NCBI RefSeq assembly: GCF_024213195.1
Contig: NZ_JANAVF010000002.1
Coordinates: 62,001-126,000 of the forward strand
Direction: 5' to 3'
DNA: 64,000 bases
Origin: Streptomyces sp. TBY4
GTDB lineage: Bacteria; Actinomycetota; Actinomycetes; Streptomycetales; Streptomycetaceae
Both the position numbers and the translations under genes were made by a program. A model generated the notes under the pieces. It saw nothing but the letters and a program-made list of their open reading frames with translations, made no database searches and was not told where the DNA came from. Below, one piece after another: positions 44,385 to 53,119 of the stretch. Numbering within the stretch: position 1 is the stretch's first letter; each line of letters begins with the position of its first letter.

Positions 44385-46916
44385 TCAGAGCTGGCCGAGT
44401 TCGCCGACCGAGGTGACGCGCAGGACCGCCCGGCCCTCCTCGTCGGAGGCGGCGAGGTCCACCTCGGCGCTGATGCCCCAGCCATGATCCCCGTTGGGGT
44501 CGGCGAAGGTCTGCCGGACGCGCCACAGGCCGTGCGCCGGGTCCTCCTCGATCTGGAGCAGCTTGGGGCCGCGCGCGTCGGGTCCCGTGCTCAGGTCGTC
44601 GTACTCGTCCCAGTAGCCGTCCATGGCCTCGCCCCAGGCGTCGGCGTCCCAGCCGGAGTCGCCGTCCAGCTCGCCCAGCACGTTGACGTGGTCCAGGGCC
44701 GCCAGCTCCACCCGGCGGAACATGGCGTTGCGGACCAGGACGCGGAAGGCGCGGGCGTTCGCGGTGACCGGCTTGACCTGGTCGGCCTTCTCCTGGGCCT
44801 GCTCCGCCGTCTCCACCTCCGGGTTCGCCAGCTGCTCCCACTCGTCGAGCAGGCTGGAGTCGACCTGGCGGACCAGCTCGCCGAGCCACTCGATCAGGTC
44901 CTGGAGGTCCTCGGACTTGAGGTCGTCGGGGATGGTGTGGTCCAGCGCCTTGAAGGCGCTCGCCAGGTAGCGCAGCACGATGCCCTCGGTGCGCGCCAGC
45001 TCGTAGTACGAGGTGAACTCGGTGAAGGTCATCGCGCGTTCGTACATGTCGCGGATGATCGACTTCGGGGAGACCGGGTGGTCGCGGACCCACGGGTGGC
45101 TCTTGCTGTACACGTCGTAGGCGTGCAGGAGCAGCTCTTCGAGGGGCTTGGGATAGGTGATCTCCTGGAGCCGCTCCATGCGCTCCTCGTACTCGACCCC
45201 GTCGGCCTTCATCGCGCCCACGGCCATGCCGCGTTCCTTGTTCTGCTGGGCGGCGAGGATCTGGCGCGGGTCGTCCAGCGTGGACTCCACCACCGAGACC
45301 ATGTCCAGCGCGTAGGAAGGGGACTCCGGGTCCAGCAGGTCGAAGGAGGCCAGCGCGAAGGTGGACAGCGGCTGGTTCAGCGCGAAGTCCTGCTGGAGGT
45401 CCACGGTCAGCCGGATCGTGCGGCCCTCGGCGTCCGGGGTGGCGAGCTTCTCGACGACCCCGCCGTCCAGCAGCGAGCGGTAGATGGCGATGGCCCGGCG
45501 GATGTGGCGCAGCTGGGCCTTGCGCGGCTCGTGGTTGTCCTCGAGCAGGTGGCGCATCGCCTGGAAGGCGTCGCCGGGGCGGGCGATGACCGACAGGAGC
45601 ATGATGTTGGTGACCTTGAAGCGCGAGGTCAGCGGCTCCGGGTCGGCGGCGATGAGCTTCTCGAAGGTGGTGTCCGACCAGGCCACGAACCCCTCGGGCG
45701 CCTTCTTGCGGACCACCTTGCGGCGCTTCTTCGGGTCGTCGCCCGCCTTGGCGAGGGCCTTCTCGTTCTCGATGACGTGCTCGGGAGCCTGGGCCACCAC
45801 ATAACCGGCGGTGTCGAAGCCGGCCCGGCCGGCGCGGCCGGCGATCTGGTGGAACTCGCGGGCGCGCAGCGTGCGGACCCGGGTGCCGTCGTACTTGGTC
45901 AGGGCCGTGAACAGCACGGTGCGGATCGGGACGTTGACGCCGACGCCGAGGGTGTCGGTGCCGCAGATGACCTTCAGCAGACCGGCCTGGGCCAGCTTCT
46001 CCACCAGGCGGCGGTACTTGGGCAGCATGCCCGCGTGGTGCACGCCGATGCCGTGGCGGACGTAGCGGGAGAGGTTCTGGCCGAACTTGGTGGTGAAGCG
46101 GAAGTTGCCGATCAGCTCGGCGATCTTGTCCTTCTCCTCGCGGGTGCACATGTTGATGCTCATCAGCGACTGTGCCCGCTCGACCGCCTGGGCCTGGGTG
46201 AAGTGCACGATGTAGACCGGCGCCTGCCGGGTCTCCAGCAGCTCGGTGATGGTGTCGGTGATCGGCGTCGTGACGTACTCGTACGACAGCGGGACGGGCC
46301 GGGTCGCGGAGCGGACCACCGAGGTGGGCCGGCCGGTGCGCCGGGTCAGGTCCTCCTCGAACCGCTTCATGTCGCCGAGGGTCGCGGACATCAGCACGAA
46401 CTGTGCCTGCGGAAGCTCCAGGATCGGGATCTGCCAGGCCCAGCCGCGGTCGGGCTCCGCGTAGAAGTGGAACTCGTCCATCACGACCTGGCCGATGTCG
46501 GCGTACTTGCCGTCGCGCAGCGCGATCGAGGCCAGCACCTCGGCGGTGCAGCAGATCACCGGAGCGTCCGAGTTCACCGAGGCGTCGCCGGTCAGCATGC
46601 CGACGTTCTCGGTGCCGAAGAGCTTGCACAGGTCGAAGAACTTCTCCGAGACCAGCGCCTTGATCGGCGCGGTGTAGAAGGTGACCTTGTCCTGGGCCAG
46701 AGCCGTGAAGTGCGCGCCCGCCGCCACCAGGCTCTTGCCGGAGCCGGTCGGGGTGGAAAGGATCACGTTCGCGCCGGTGACCACCTCCATCAGCGCCTCC
46801 TCCTGAGCCGGGTACAGGGTGATGCCCTGGTCCTCCGCCCACGAGGAGAAAGCCTCGAAGAGGGCGTCGGGGTCGGCGTTCGGCGGGAGCTGATCAATGA
46901 GGGTCACACCCCCCAT
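44385..46916 (-). CDS. DEAD/DEAH-box helicase with DUF3516
   Basis: An 843-residue superfamily-2 helicase. Walker A is TPTGSGKS (55-62), box II is DEFH (147-150), motif III SATLGD, and the second lobe has HHAGMLPKYRRLVEKL and QIAGRAGRAGFD. The C-terminal 400 residues are the actinobacterial DUF3516 region, probably an RNA- or partner-binding part. It resembles Ski2/Mtr4-type RNA helicases in layout. The ATG is taken at the first codon; a GTG nine bases later (VTLIDQLPP) is a real alternative. A role in RNA processing or repair is inferred. Confidence 0.9.
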   Translation of the reverse strand: MGGVTLIDQLPPNADPDALFEAFSSWAEDQGITLYPAQEEALMEVVTGANVILSTPTGSGKSLVAAGAHFTALAQDKVTFYTAPIKALVSEKFFDLCKLFGTENVGMLTGDASVNSDAPVICCTAEVLASIALRDGKYADIGQVVMDEFHFYAEPDRGWAWQIPILELPQAQFVLMSATLGDMKRFEEDLTRRTGRPTSVVRSATRPVPLSYEYVTTPITDTITELLETRQAPVYIVHFTQAQAVERAQSLMSINMCTREEKDKIAELIGNFRFTTKFGQNLSRYVRHGIGVHHAGMLPKYRRLVEKLAQAGLLKVICGTDTLGVGVNVPIRTVLFTALTKYDGTRVRTLRAREFHQIAGRAGRAGFDTAGYVVAQAPEHVIENEKALAKAGDDPKKRRKVVRKKAPEGFVAWSDTTFEKLIAADPEPLTSRFKVTNIMLLSVIARPGDAFQAMRHLLEDNHEPRKAQLRHIRRAIAIYRSLLDGGVVEKLATPDAEGRTIRLTVDLQQDFALNQPLSTFALASFDLLDPESPSYALDMVSVVESTLDDPRQILAAQQNKERGMAVGAMKADGVEYEERMERLQEITYPKPLEELLLHAYDVYSKSHPWVRDHPVSPKSIIRDMYERAMTFTEFTSYYELARTEGIVLRYLASAFKALDHTIPDDLKSEDLQDLIEWLGELVRQVDSSLLDEWEQLANPEVETAEQAQEKADQVKPVTANARAFRVLVRNAMFRRVELAALDHVNVLGELDGDSGWDADAWGEAMDGYWDEYDDLSTGPDARGPKLLQIEEDPAHGLWRVRQTFADPNGDHGWGISAEVDLAASDEEGRAVLRVTSVGELGQL

Positions 46917-47052
46917 CTTGCCTGGCTTCCCCCCGGATCAGGGAACCGGCGGACAGAAGGAAGATCATCAGCGGTACGCTGTGCCGTCGATGCGGCCCGA
47001 ACGACACCGTCACCAGGGCCCGACCAGCACACCACCGGGGCGGGAAACGACC

Positions 47053-47844
47053 ATGATGGGTCCGGCGCACTCACTGTCCGGGGCAGCGGCCTGGCTGGGG
47101 GTGGGCGCCGCGGCGGCCGCCTCCGGACACCCCATGCCCTGGCCCGTCCTCGTCGTCGGTGCGCTCATCTGCGCCGGAGCCGCCCTCGCCCCCGACCTGG
47201 ACCACAAGTCGGCGACGATCTCCCGCGCCTTCGGTCCGCTCTCCCGGGGCCTGTGCGAGGTGGTCGACAAGATCTCCTACGCGGTCTACAAGGCCACCCG
47301 GGCCCCGCGCGACGCCCGCCGCACCGGAGGCCACCGCACCCTGACCCACACCTGGGTCTGGGCCGTCCTGATCGGCGCCGGCTCCTCCGCGCTCGCCGTC
47401 ACCGCGGACCGGTGGGGCGTCCTCGCCCTCCTCTTCATCCACCTGGTCCTCGCCGTCGAAGGCCTGCTGTGGCGGGCCGCCCGCATGTCCAGCGACGTAC
47501 TGGTCTGGCTGCTCGGCGCGACCAGCGCCTGGATACTGGCCGGCGTCCTCGACCAGCCCGGCAACGGCTCCGGCTGGCTCTTCACCGCCCCCGGCCAGGA
47601 ATACCTGTGGCTCGGCCTCCCGATCGTGCTCGGCGCCCTGGTCCACGACATCGGCGACGCCCTCACCGTCTCCGGCTGCCCGATCCTGTGGCCCCTCCCC
47701 ATCGCGGGCAAGCGCTGGTACCCCATCGGCCCGCCGAAGATGATGCGCTTCCGCGCCGGCAGCTGGGTCGAGCTCAAGGTCCTCATGCCGGTCTTCATGC
47801 TCCTGGGCGGAGTAGGCGGAGCCTCAGCCCTCGGCTTCTTCTGA
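47053..47844 (+). CDS. DUF457/YdjM-type membrane-bound metal-dependent hydrolase
   Basis: A 263-residue membrane protein with about five or six hydrophobic segments. Metal-ligand candidates are H6 near the start (MMGPAHSLSG), the PDLDHKS motif, the GGHRTLTHTW pair of histidines and a C-terminal LVHDIGDALT. These are the usual features of the YdjM/DUF457 family, whose relatives act at the membrane or on lipids; the substrate is unknown. ATGATG follows GGGAAACGACC, so either ATG may be used. A hairpin separates it from the convergent ABC exporter. Confidence 0.87.
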   Translation: MMGPAHSLSGAAAWLGVGAAAAASGHPMPWPVLVVGALICAGAALAPDLDHKSATISRAFGPLSRGLCEVVDKISYAVYKATRAPRDARRTGGHRTLTHTWVWAVLIGAGSSALAVTADRWGVLALLFIHLVLAVEGLLWRAARMSSDVLVWLLGATSAWILAGVLDQPGNGSGWLFTAPGQEYLWLGLPIVLGALVHDIGDALTVSGCPILWPLPIAGKRWYPIGPPKMMRFRAGSWVELKVLMPVFMLLGGVGGASALGFF

Positions 47845-47850
47845 CGCCCC

Positions 47851-47887
47851 CGACGCCCCGCCCGCCTGCCCGCCCGGCCGGGCGTCG
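47851..47887. terminator. Hairpin between convergent genes
   Basis: CGACGCCC (47851-47858) and GGGCGTCG (47880-47887) form an 8-bp stem with a C-rich 21-nt loop. It fills the space between the hydrolase stop and the ABC-exporter stop, so it likely serves both strands. Confidence 0.45.
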
Positions 47888-47888
47888 G

Positions 47889-49670
47889 TCAGCCGTGCCA
47901 GGAGTGCCACAGGGCCGCGTACGCGCCGTCGGCTTCGACCAGGGCGTCGTGCGAGCCGAGCTCGGTGATGCGGCCGCCCTCGACCACCGCGATCACGTCC
48001 GCGTCGTGCGCGGTGTGCAGCCGGTGGGCGATCGCGATCACCGTGCGACCGTCCAGCACCCGGGCCAGCGAACGCTCCAAGTGCCGTGCCGCGCGCGGGT
48101 CCAGCAGCGAGGTCGCCTCGTCCAGCACCAGCGTGTGCGGATCGGCCAGCACCAGCCGGGCCAGCGCGATCTGCTGCGCCTGCGCCGGGGTCAGCGCCGC
48201 CGCGCCCGAGCCGACCTCCGTGTCCAGACCGGCGTCCAGCGCCCGCGCCCAGTCCTCCGCGTCGACGGCGCCGAGCGCCGCCCACAGCTCGGTGTCGGAG
48301 GCCTCGGTGCGCGCGAGCCGCAGGTTGTCCCGCAGGGAGCCCACGAACACGTGGTGCTCCTGGTTGACCAGGGCCACGTGCTCGCGCACCCGCTCCGCCG
48401 GCATCCGCGACAGCTGCGCCCCGCCGAGGGTGATCTCGCCGGTCCGCGGCGCGTAGATGCCCGCCAGGAGCCGCCCCAGCGTGGACTTGCCGGCGCCCGA
48501 GGGCCCGACCAGGGCCATCCTGGTGCCCGGCGGCACCGCCATCGACACCTGGTGCAGGACGTCGACTCCCTCGCGGTACCCGAAGTGCACCTGGTCCGCC
48601 CGGACGTCCCGGCCGGCCGGGGAGACGCCCGCGTCACCCGCGTCCGGCTCGATCTCCCGCACGCCCACCAGCCGCGCCAGCGACACCTGCGCGATCTGCA
48701 GCTCGTCGTACCAGCGCAGGATCAGGCCGATCGGGTCGACCATCATCTGCGCGAGCAGCGCGCCCGTGGTCAGCTGCCCCACCGACATCCAGCCCTGGAT
48801 CACGCAGTACCCGCCGATCATCAGCACCGAGCCGAGGATGGTCACGTAGGTGACGTTGACGACGGGGAACAGGACGGTCCGCAGGAACAGCGTGTACCGC
48901 TCCCACGCCGTCCACTCCTTGATCCGCCGCTCCGACAGCTCGATCCGGCGACCGCCGAGGCGGTGCGCCTCGATGGTGCGGCCCGCGTCCACCGTCTCGG
49001 TGAGCACGGCCGCGACCGCCGCGTACCCGGCCGCCTCGGAACGGTAGGCCCGGGGCGCCCGCTTGAAGTACCAGCGGCAGCCGATCACCAGCACCGGCAG
49101 CGCCACCAGCGCGGCGAGCGCCAGCGGCGGCGCGGTCACCGCGAGCGCCCCGTAGAGCAGTCCCGCCCACACCACGCCGATGGCGAGCTGCGGCACGGCC
49201 TCGCGCATCGCGTTGGCCAGCCGGTCGATGTCCGTGGTGATCCGCGACAGCAGGTCACCGGTTCCCGCGCGCTCCAGCACGCCCGGCGGCAGGCCCACCG
49301 ACCGTACGAGGAAGTCCTCGCGCAGATCGGCCAGCATCTCCTCGCCGAGCATCGCCCCGCGCAGCCGGACCAGCCGCACGAACACGGTCTGGACGGCGAG
49401 TGCTACCGCGAACAGCAGCCCCACCCGGCCCAGATGGAGTTCCCGGGACCCCTCCGCGAGCCGGTCCACGACCTGCCCCAGCAGGTACGGGCCGACCATG
49501 GAGGCGATCACCGCGACCGTGTTGACCCCCACCAGGACCAGGAAGGCCCGCCGGTGGCGGCGGAACAGGCCGCGCACGTAGCCCCGTACCGTCGCGGAAC
49601 TGCCCACGGGCAGGGTCGCGGCCGTTTCCGGGGCGGCCGGATCGTAGTCCGGCGGCGCCACGCCGATCAT
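47889..49670 (-). CDS. ABC exporter half, altered signature motif
   Basis: A 593-residue ABC exporter subunit with six transmembrane helices (about 35-330) and a C-terminal ATPase domain. Walker A GPSGAGKST, Q-loop VNQEHH, Walker B TLVLDEATS with the catalytic Glu, and H-loop AHRLHT are intact. The signature LSGGQ is replaced by LTPAQ. Its partner, encoded just upstream with an ATGA overlap, has a good LSGGQ but no Walker A. The pair should form a heterodimer with one working ATP site. The substrate is not known; a lipid, peptide or drug is typical of this type. Confidence 0.92.
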   Translation of the reverse strand: MIGVAPPDYDPAAPETAATLPVGSSATVRGYVRGLFRRHRRAFLVLVGVNTVAVIASMVGPYLLGQVVDRLAEGSRELHLGRVGLLFAVALAVQTVFVRLVRLRGAMLGEEMLADLREDFLVRSVGLPPGVLERAGTGDLLSRITTDIDRLANAMREAVPQLAIGVVWAGLLYGALAVTAPPLALAALVALPVLVIGCRWYFKRAPRAYRSEAAGYAAVAAVLTETVDAGRTIEAHRLGGRRIELSERRIKEWTAWERYTLFLRTVLFPVVNVTYVTILGSVLMIGGYCVIQGWMSVGQLTTGALLAQMMVDPIGLILRWYDELQIAQVSLARLVGVREIEPDAGDAGVSPAGRDVRADQVHFGYREGVDVLHQVSMAVPPGTRMALVGPSGAGKSTLGRLLAGIYAPRTGEITLGGAQLSRMPAERVREHVALVNQEHHVFVGSLRDNLRLARTEASDTELWAALGAVDAEDWARALDAGLDTEVGSGAAALTPAQAQQIALARLVLADPHTLVLDEATSLLDPRAARHLERSLARVLDGRTVIAIAHRLHTAHDADVIAVVEGGRITELGSHDALVEADGAYAALWHSWHG

Positions 49671-51577
49671 GCGGTTTCCTCGATCTCTGTCAGGAAGGGC
49701 TCTGCCAGTTCAGGCTCTGCCATTTCAGGCTCTGTCAGTACGGGCTCTGTGTGTACGGATTCCAGCCGCGGGAGCCGCTGTTCTTCCTCGGTCTCGCGGG
49801 TGACGACCGCCCGGTAGCGCGGGTCGCCGTGCAGCAGCTCGCGGTGCGTGCCGCTCGCCGCCGCCTTGCCCTCGTGGATCAGGACGACCCGGTCGGCCCG
49901 GTCCAGCAGCAGGGGCGAGGAGGCCAGCACCACCGTCGTGCGCCCGGCCCGCAGGGCCGAGATCCCCTCCGCGATCCGGGCTTCGGTGTGCGAGTCGACC
50001 GCCGAGGTCGGCTCGTCCAGCACCAGCACCTCGGGATCGGTCACCAGGGACCGCGCCAGCGCCAGCCGCTGGCGCTGGCCGCCGGACAGCGAGCGGCCGC
50101 GTTCGGTGATCCGGGCGTCCATCGGGTCGTCCACCCCGGCCGGGGCGGACTGCAGCAGGGCGTCCAGCACGTCCGCGCACCGGGCCGCGTCGAGTGCCGC
50201 GGAGGGTTCGACCGCGCCGGAGGCCGGTACGTCGAACAGCTCGCGCAGCGTCCCGGACAGCAGCACCGGATCCTTGTCCTGTACGAGGACCAGCGTGCGC
50301 GCCTCGGCGAGCGCGAGCTCGTCCAGCGCGACCCCGCCCAGCAGGACGGAGGGCCCGGCCCCGAGGTCCAGGGGGTGCCCGCCCAGGCGCTCCGCGAGCC
50401 GGCCCGCCAGGTCGGGATCCCCGCACACCACGGCGGTCAGCCGGCCCGCCGGGACCAGCAGCCCGGTCTCCGGGTCGTACAGGTCACCGCCGGGGGCCGG
50501 GGTCTGTACGACCCCGGAAGCCACCACAACTCCCGCGCCGGCCTTGGCGCCAGCATCGACCTCCGCCTCCGCCATCGCTTCGGTCCGGGTCAGCGACAGC
50601 ACCCGGGCGGCCCGCTTCGCGGAGGGACGGGAGAAGGAGTACGCCATCGCGATCTCCTCGAAGTGCCGCAGGGGGTAGAGCATGGTCGCCACCGCGCTGA
50701 AGGCGGCGACGAGTTCGCCGACGTCCAGCCGGCCGTCCAGGACGAGCGAGGCCCCGTACCAGACCACCGTGACCAGCAGAGCGCCCGGCAGCAGCACCTG
50801 GATCGCGGAGATCAGCGCCCACATCCGGGCGCTGTGCACCGCCGCCTCGCGAACCTGCTGCGAGGCCTCGCGGTAGCGGCCGAGGAAGAGCTCCTCGCCG
50901 CCGATGCCGCGCAGCACGCGCAGCCCCGCCACGGTGTCCGAAGCGAGTTCGGTGGCCTTGCCCGCCTTCTCCCGCTGGACGTCGGCACGCCGGGTGGCGC
51001 GCGGCAGCAGCGGCAGGACGGCCAGGGCGAGCACCGGCATGCCGACGGCCACGACCACGCCGATCGTGGGCGCGTAGAAGAGCAGGACGACACAGCCGAC
51101 GACCAGGGTCAGGGCGGCGGCCAGGAAGCGGGAGACCGCCTCGACGAACCAGCCGATCTTCTCCACGTCGCCCGTGGAGACGGCCACCACCTCGCCCGCC
51201 GCGACCCGCCGGGTCAGGGCGGAACCCAGCTCCGCGGTCTTGCGGGCGAGCAGCTGCTGGACCCGCGCGGCCGCGGTGATCCAGTTGGTGACGGCCGTAC
51301 GGTGCAGCATCGCGTCGCCGAGCGCGATCGCCACGCCGAGCAGCGCGAGCAGACCGCCGACCTGCAGCAGCCGGGCGCCGTCGCCGTCCACGACCGCGTC
51401 GATGCCGAGGCCCACGGTGTACGGAAGCCCCGCGACGCCGCCGAAGTGGAGCAGCCCCCAGGCCAGGCTTTTGGCCTGTCCGCCGAGTTGGCCCCGCCCC
51501 AGCCACCAGAGGAAGCGGGGGCCGGAGCGCGCATCGGGTACCCCGGGGTCCGGATACGGAAGATCGCTGATCTGCAT
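49667..51577 (-). CDS. ABC exporter half lacking Walker A
   Basis: A 636-residue partner subunit with six transmembrane helices (to about 310). The ATPase domain keeps the signature RSLSGGQRQRLALAR and Walker B VLVLDEPTS. Where Walker A should be there is CGDPDLAGRLAER, with no GxxGxGK[ST], and the H-loop His is replaced by Ser (VLASSPLLLD). A Glu/Pro-rich tail of about 40 residues has the repeated pattern TEP..AEPE. The ATG is preceded by a GGGGCGTC site; open frame upstream lacks family similarity. It is first in a two-gene operon. By itself it could not hydrolyse ATP. Confidence 0.9.
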   Translation of the reverse strand: MQISDLPYPDPGVPDARSGPRFLWWLGRGQLGGQAKSLAWGLLHFGGVAGLPYTVGLGIDAVVDGDGARLLQVGGLLALLGVAIALGDAMLHRTAVTNWITAAARVQQLLARKTAELGSALTRRVAAGEVVAVSTGDVEKIGWFVEAVSRFLAAALTLVVGCVVLLFYAPTIGVVVAVGMPVLALAVLPLLPRATRRADVQREKAGKATELASDTVAGLRVLRGIGGEELFLGRYREASQQVREAAVHSARMWALISAIQVLLPGALLVTVVWYGASLVLDGRLDVGELVAAFSAVATMLYPLRHFEEIAMAYSFSRPSAKRAARVLSLTRTEAMAEAEVDAGAKAGAGVVVASGVVQTPAPGGDLYDPETGLLVPAGRLTAVVCGDPDLAGRLAERLGGHPLDLGAGPSVLLGGVALDELALAEARTLVLVQDKDPVLLSGTLRELFDVPASGAVEPSAALDAARCADVLDALLQSAPAGVDDPMDARITERGRSLSGGQRQRLALARSLVTDPEVLVLDEPTSAVDSHTEARIAEGISALRAGRTTVVLASSPLLLDRADRVVLIHEGKAAASGTHRELLHGDPRYRAVVTRETEEEQRLPRLESVHTEPVLTEPEMAEPELAEPFLTEIEETA

Positions 51578-51813
51578 GACGCCCCATGACTGGTCGAGTG
51601 TTCCAAACCGTGCAAGGTTCGCGTTCCGGACCGGCCCGGGGCAATCGATTTTCCGTTGGCCAAGGCTTTCCGCGGGCGGTGCTGCGGCCTGGCGGCGGCC
51701 GCCCGTCATTGCGGCCGTGTTGCAGGTTCGTGGCCATCGGGGCGAGGAGGTTCCCGCAGGTGGGGCCGGGCTTCTACGGTCCGTCGGGAATCGCGACCAA
51801 GGAGTGCCCCGCC

Positions 51814-53094
51814 ATGCCCCTCGACCTGTCGGACGAGAGCCAGTACGACCGCCTGCGCCTGAAGCAGTGGGCGCGCGACCGCGCCCGCTCCGCCGGAGTG
51901 GACCGCCGCGACCTGCTCAAACTCTTCGCGGCGGGAACCGCGGCCGGCTCCCTGGGCCTGGGCGCCGCCGGAACCGCCGCGGCAGCCACCGGCGGCGCGA
52001 CGGCCGCCGCCGTGCTGCCCGGGACCGTGAAGCCGCTGCCGCCCGAGCTGTTCACCCTCCGGGGCACCAACGCGGAGACCAACTTCGCCGCCCTGCGCGG
52101 CACGGGTCCCCTGACCCCCCTCGACCGGTTCTTCGTACGCAACCACACCGTCACCCCGCGCCTCGAGGCGACCGACTGGCGGCTGAAGGTGTGGGGCGAC
52201 GCCCTGTCCGGCGGGCCGGTGGAATTCTCCTACGACCGGCTGCGCGCGCTGCCGGCGGTCGAGCGGACCCTGTTCATCGAGTGCGCGGGCAACGGCCGCA
52301 GCTTCTACACCACCCAGCAGGGCCAGCAGGTGAGCGGGACCGCGTGGACCCTCGGCGCGATCGGTGTGGCCCGCTGGCGCGGTGCCCGGCTGTCCGACGT
52401 CCTGAGGCGGGCGGGCGTGACCGGCGCGGCCGTGGACGTCCTGCCCCGCGGGCTGGACGACGAGGTCGTCACGAACGGGGTGAACCTGGGCCGGGTGCGG
52501 CGCCCGCTGCCCGTCTCCAAGGCCCTCGACGACGTGATCCTCGCGTACGAGATGAACGGCGAGCCGCTGCCGCCCGACCACGGCGGTCCGGTCCGCGTGG
52601 TCGTACCGAACTGGATCGGGATCTCCTCGATCAAGTGGGTCGGGGACATCGAGGTGAGCGCGGAGCCCCTCTACACACCGTGGAACACCGACCTGTACCG
52701 GCTGTTCGGGCCCGGCCAGCCGCCGCAGGGCAGTGCCCCGCTGACCCGCCAGACCCTCAAGAGCGCCTTCGAGCTGGAGCTGGGTGCGACCGTTCCCGTC
52801 CGCCGGACGCGGCTGCTGACCGGGCGCTCCTGGTCGGGCGCGGCTCCCGTGCACCGGGTCGAGGTCAGCACCGACGGCGGGGCCCGCTGGCGGCGGGCCC
52901 GGCTGCACGACGTCCCGCACCGGGGCAGCTGGGTGCGCTGGTCGTTGCCGTGGACCCCGCGGACCACCGGTCCGACCGCGCTGCTGGCGCGGGCCACCGA
53001 CACCACCGGGCGGACCCAGCCGGCGACCGCGGCCCACAACACGCAGGGCTACTTGTTCGACGCGGTGGTGCGCCACCCGGTGACCGTGGTCTGA
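51814..53094 (+). CDS. Tat-exported sulfite-oxidase-like molybdoenzyme
   Basis: A 426-residue protein of the sulfite oxidase/YedY-related family. A twin-Arg motif (V-D-R31-R32-D-L-L-K) and hydrophobic stretch to about residue 60 mark a Tat signal with a long n-region. The Moco domain has the cofactor Cys C157 in FIECAGNGR, and the usual VRVVVPNWIGISSIKWVGDI motif; the C-terminal dimerisation domain (about 320-426) ends the protein. The ATG is set by AAGGAGTGCCCCGCC. It probably oxidises sulfite or reduces an oxidised sulfur compound outside the membrane. It is divergent from the ABC pair and convergent with the flavo/Fe-S enzyme. Confidence 0.9.
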   Translation: MPLDLSDESQYDRLRLKQWARDRARSAGVDRRDLLKLFAAGTAAGSLGLGAAGTAAAATGGATAAAVLPGTVKPLPPELFTLRGTNAETNFAALRGTGPLTPLDRFFVRNHTVTPRLEATDWRLKVWGDALSGGPVEFSYDRLRALPAVERTLFIECAGNGRSFYTTQQGQQVSGTAWTLGAIGVARWRGARLSDVLRRAGVTGAAVDVLPRGLDDEVVTNGVNLGRVRRPLPVSKALDDVILAYEMNGEPLPPDHGGPVRVVVPNWIGISSIKWVGDIEVSAEPLYTPWNTDLYRLFGPGQPPQGSAPLTRQTLKSAFELELGATVPVRRTRLLTGRSWSGAAPVHRVEVSTDGGARWRRARLHDVPHRGSWVRWSLPWTPRTTGPTALLARATDTTGRTQPATAAHNTQGYLFDAVVRHPVTVV

Positions 53095-53119
53095 CCGGCA
53101 AGGTCCGGCACGGGACGGC

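Noticed and set aside
43971..49817. A very long plus-strand open frame opposite the helicase and ABC genes
   Set aside because: It is antisense to well-supported genes, has a low-complexity Arg/Gly/Val composition without domain motifs and is a product of high GC at third positions.
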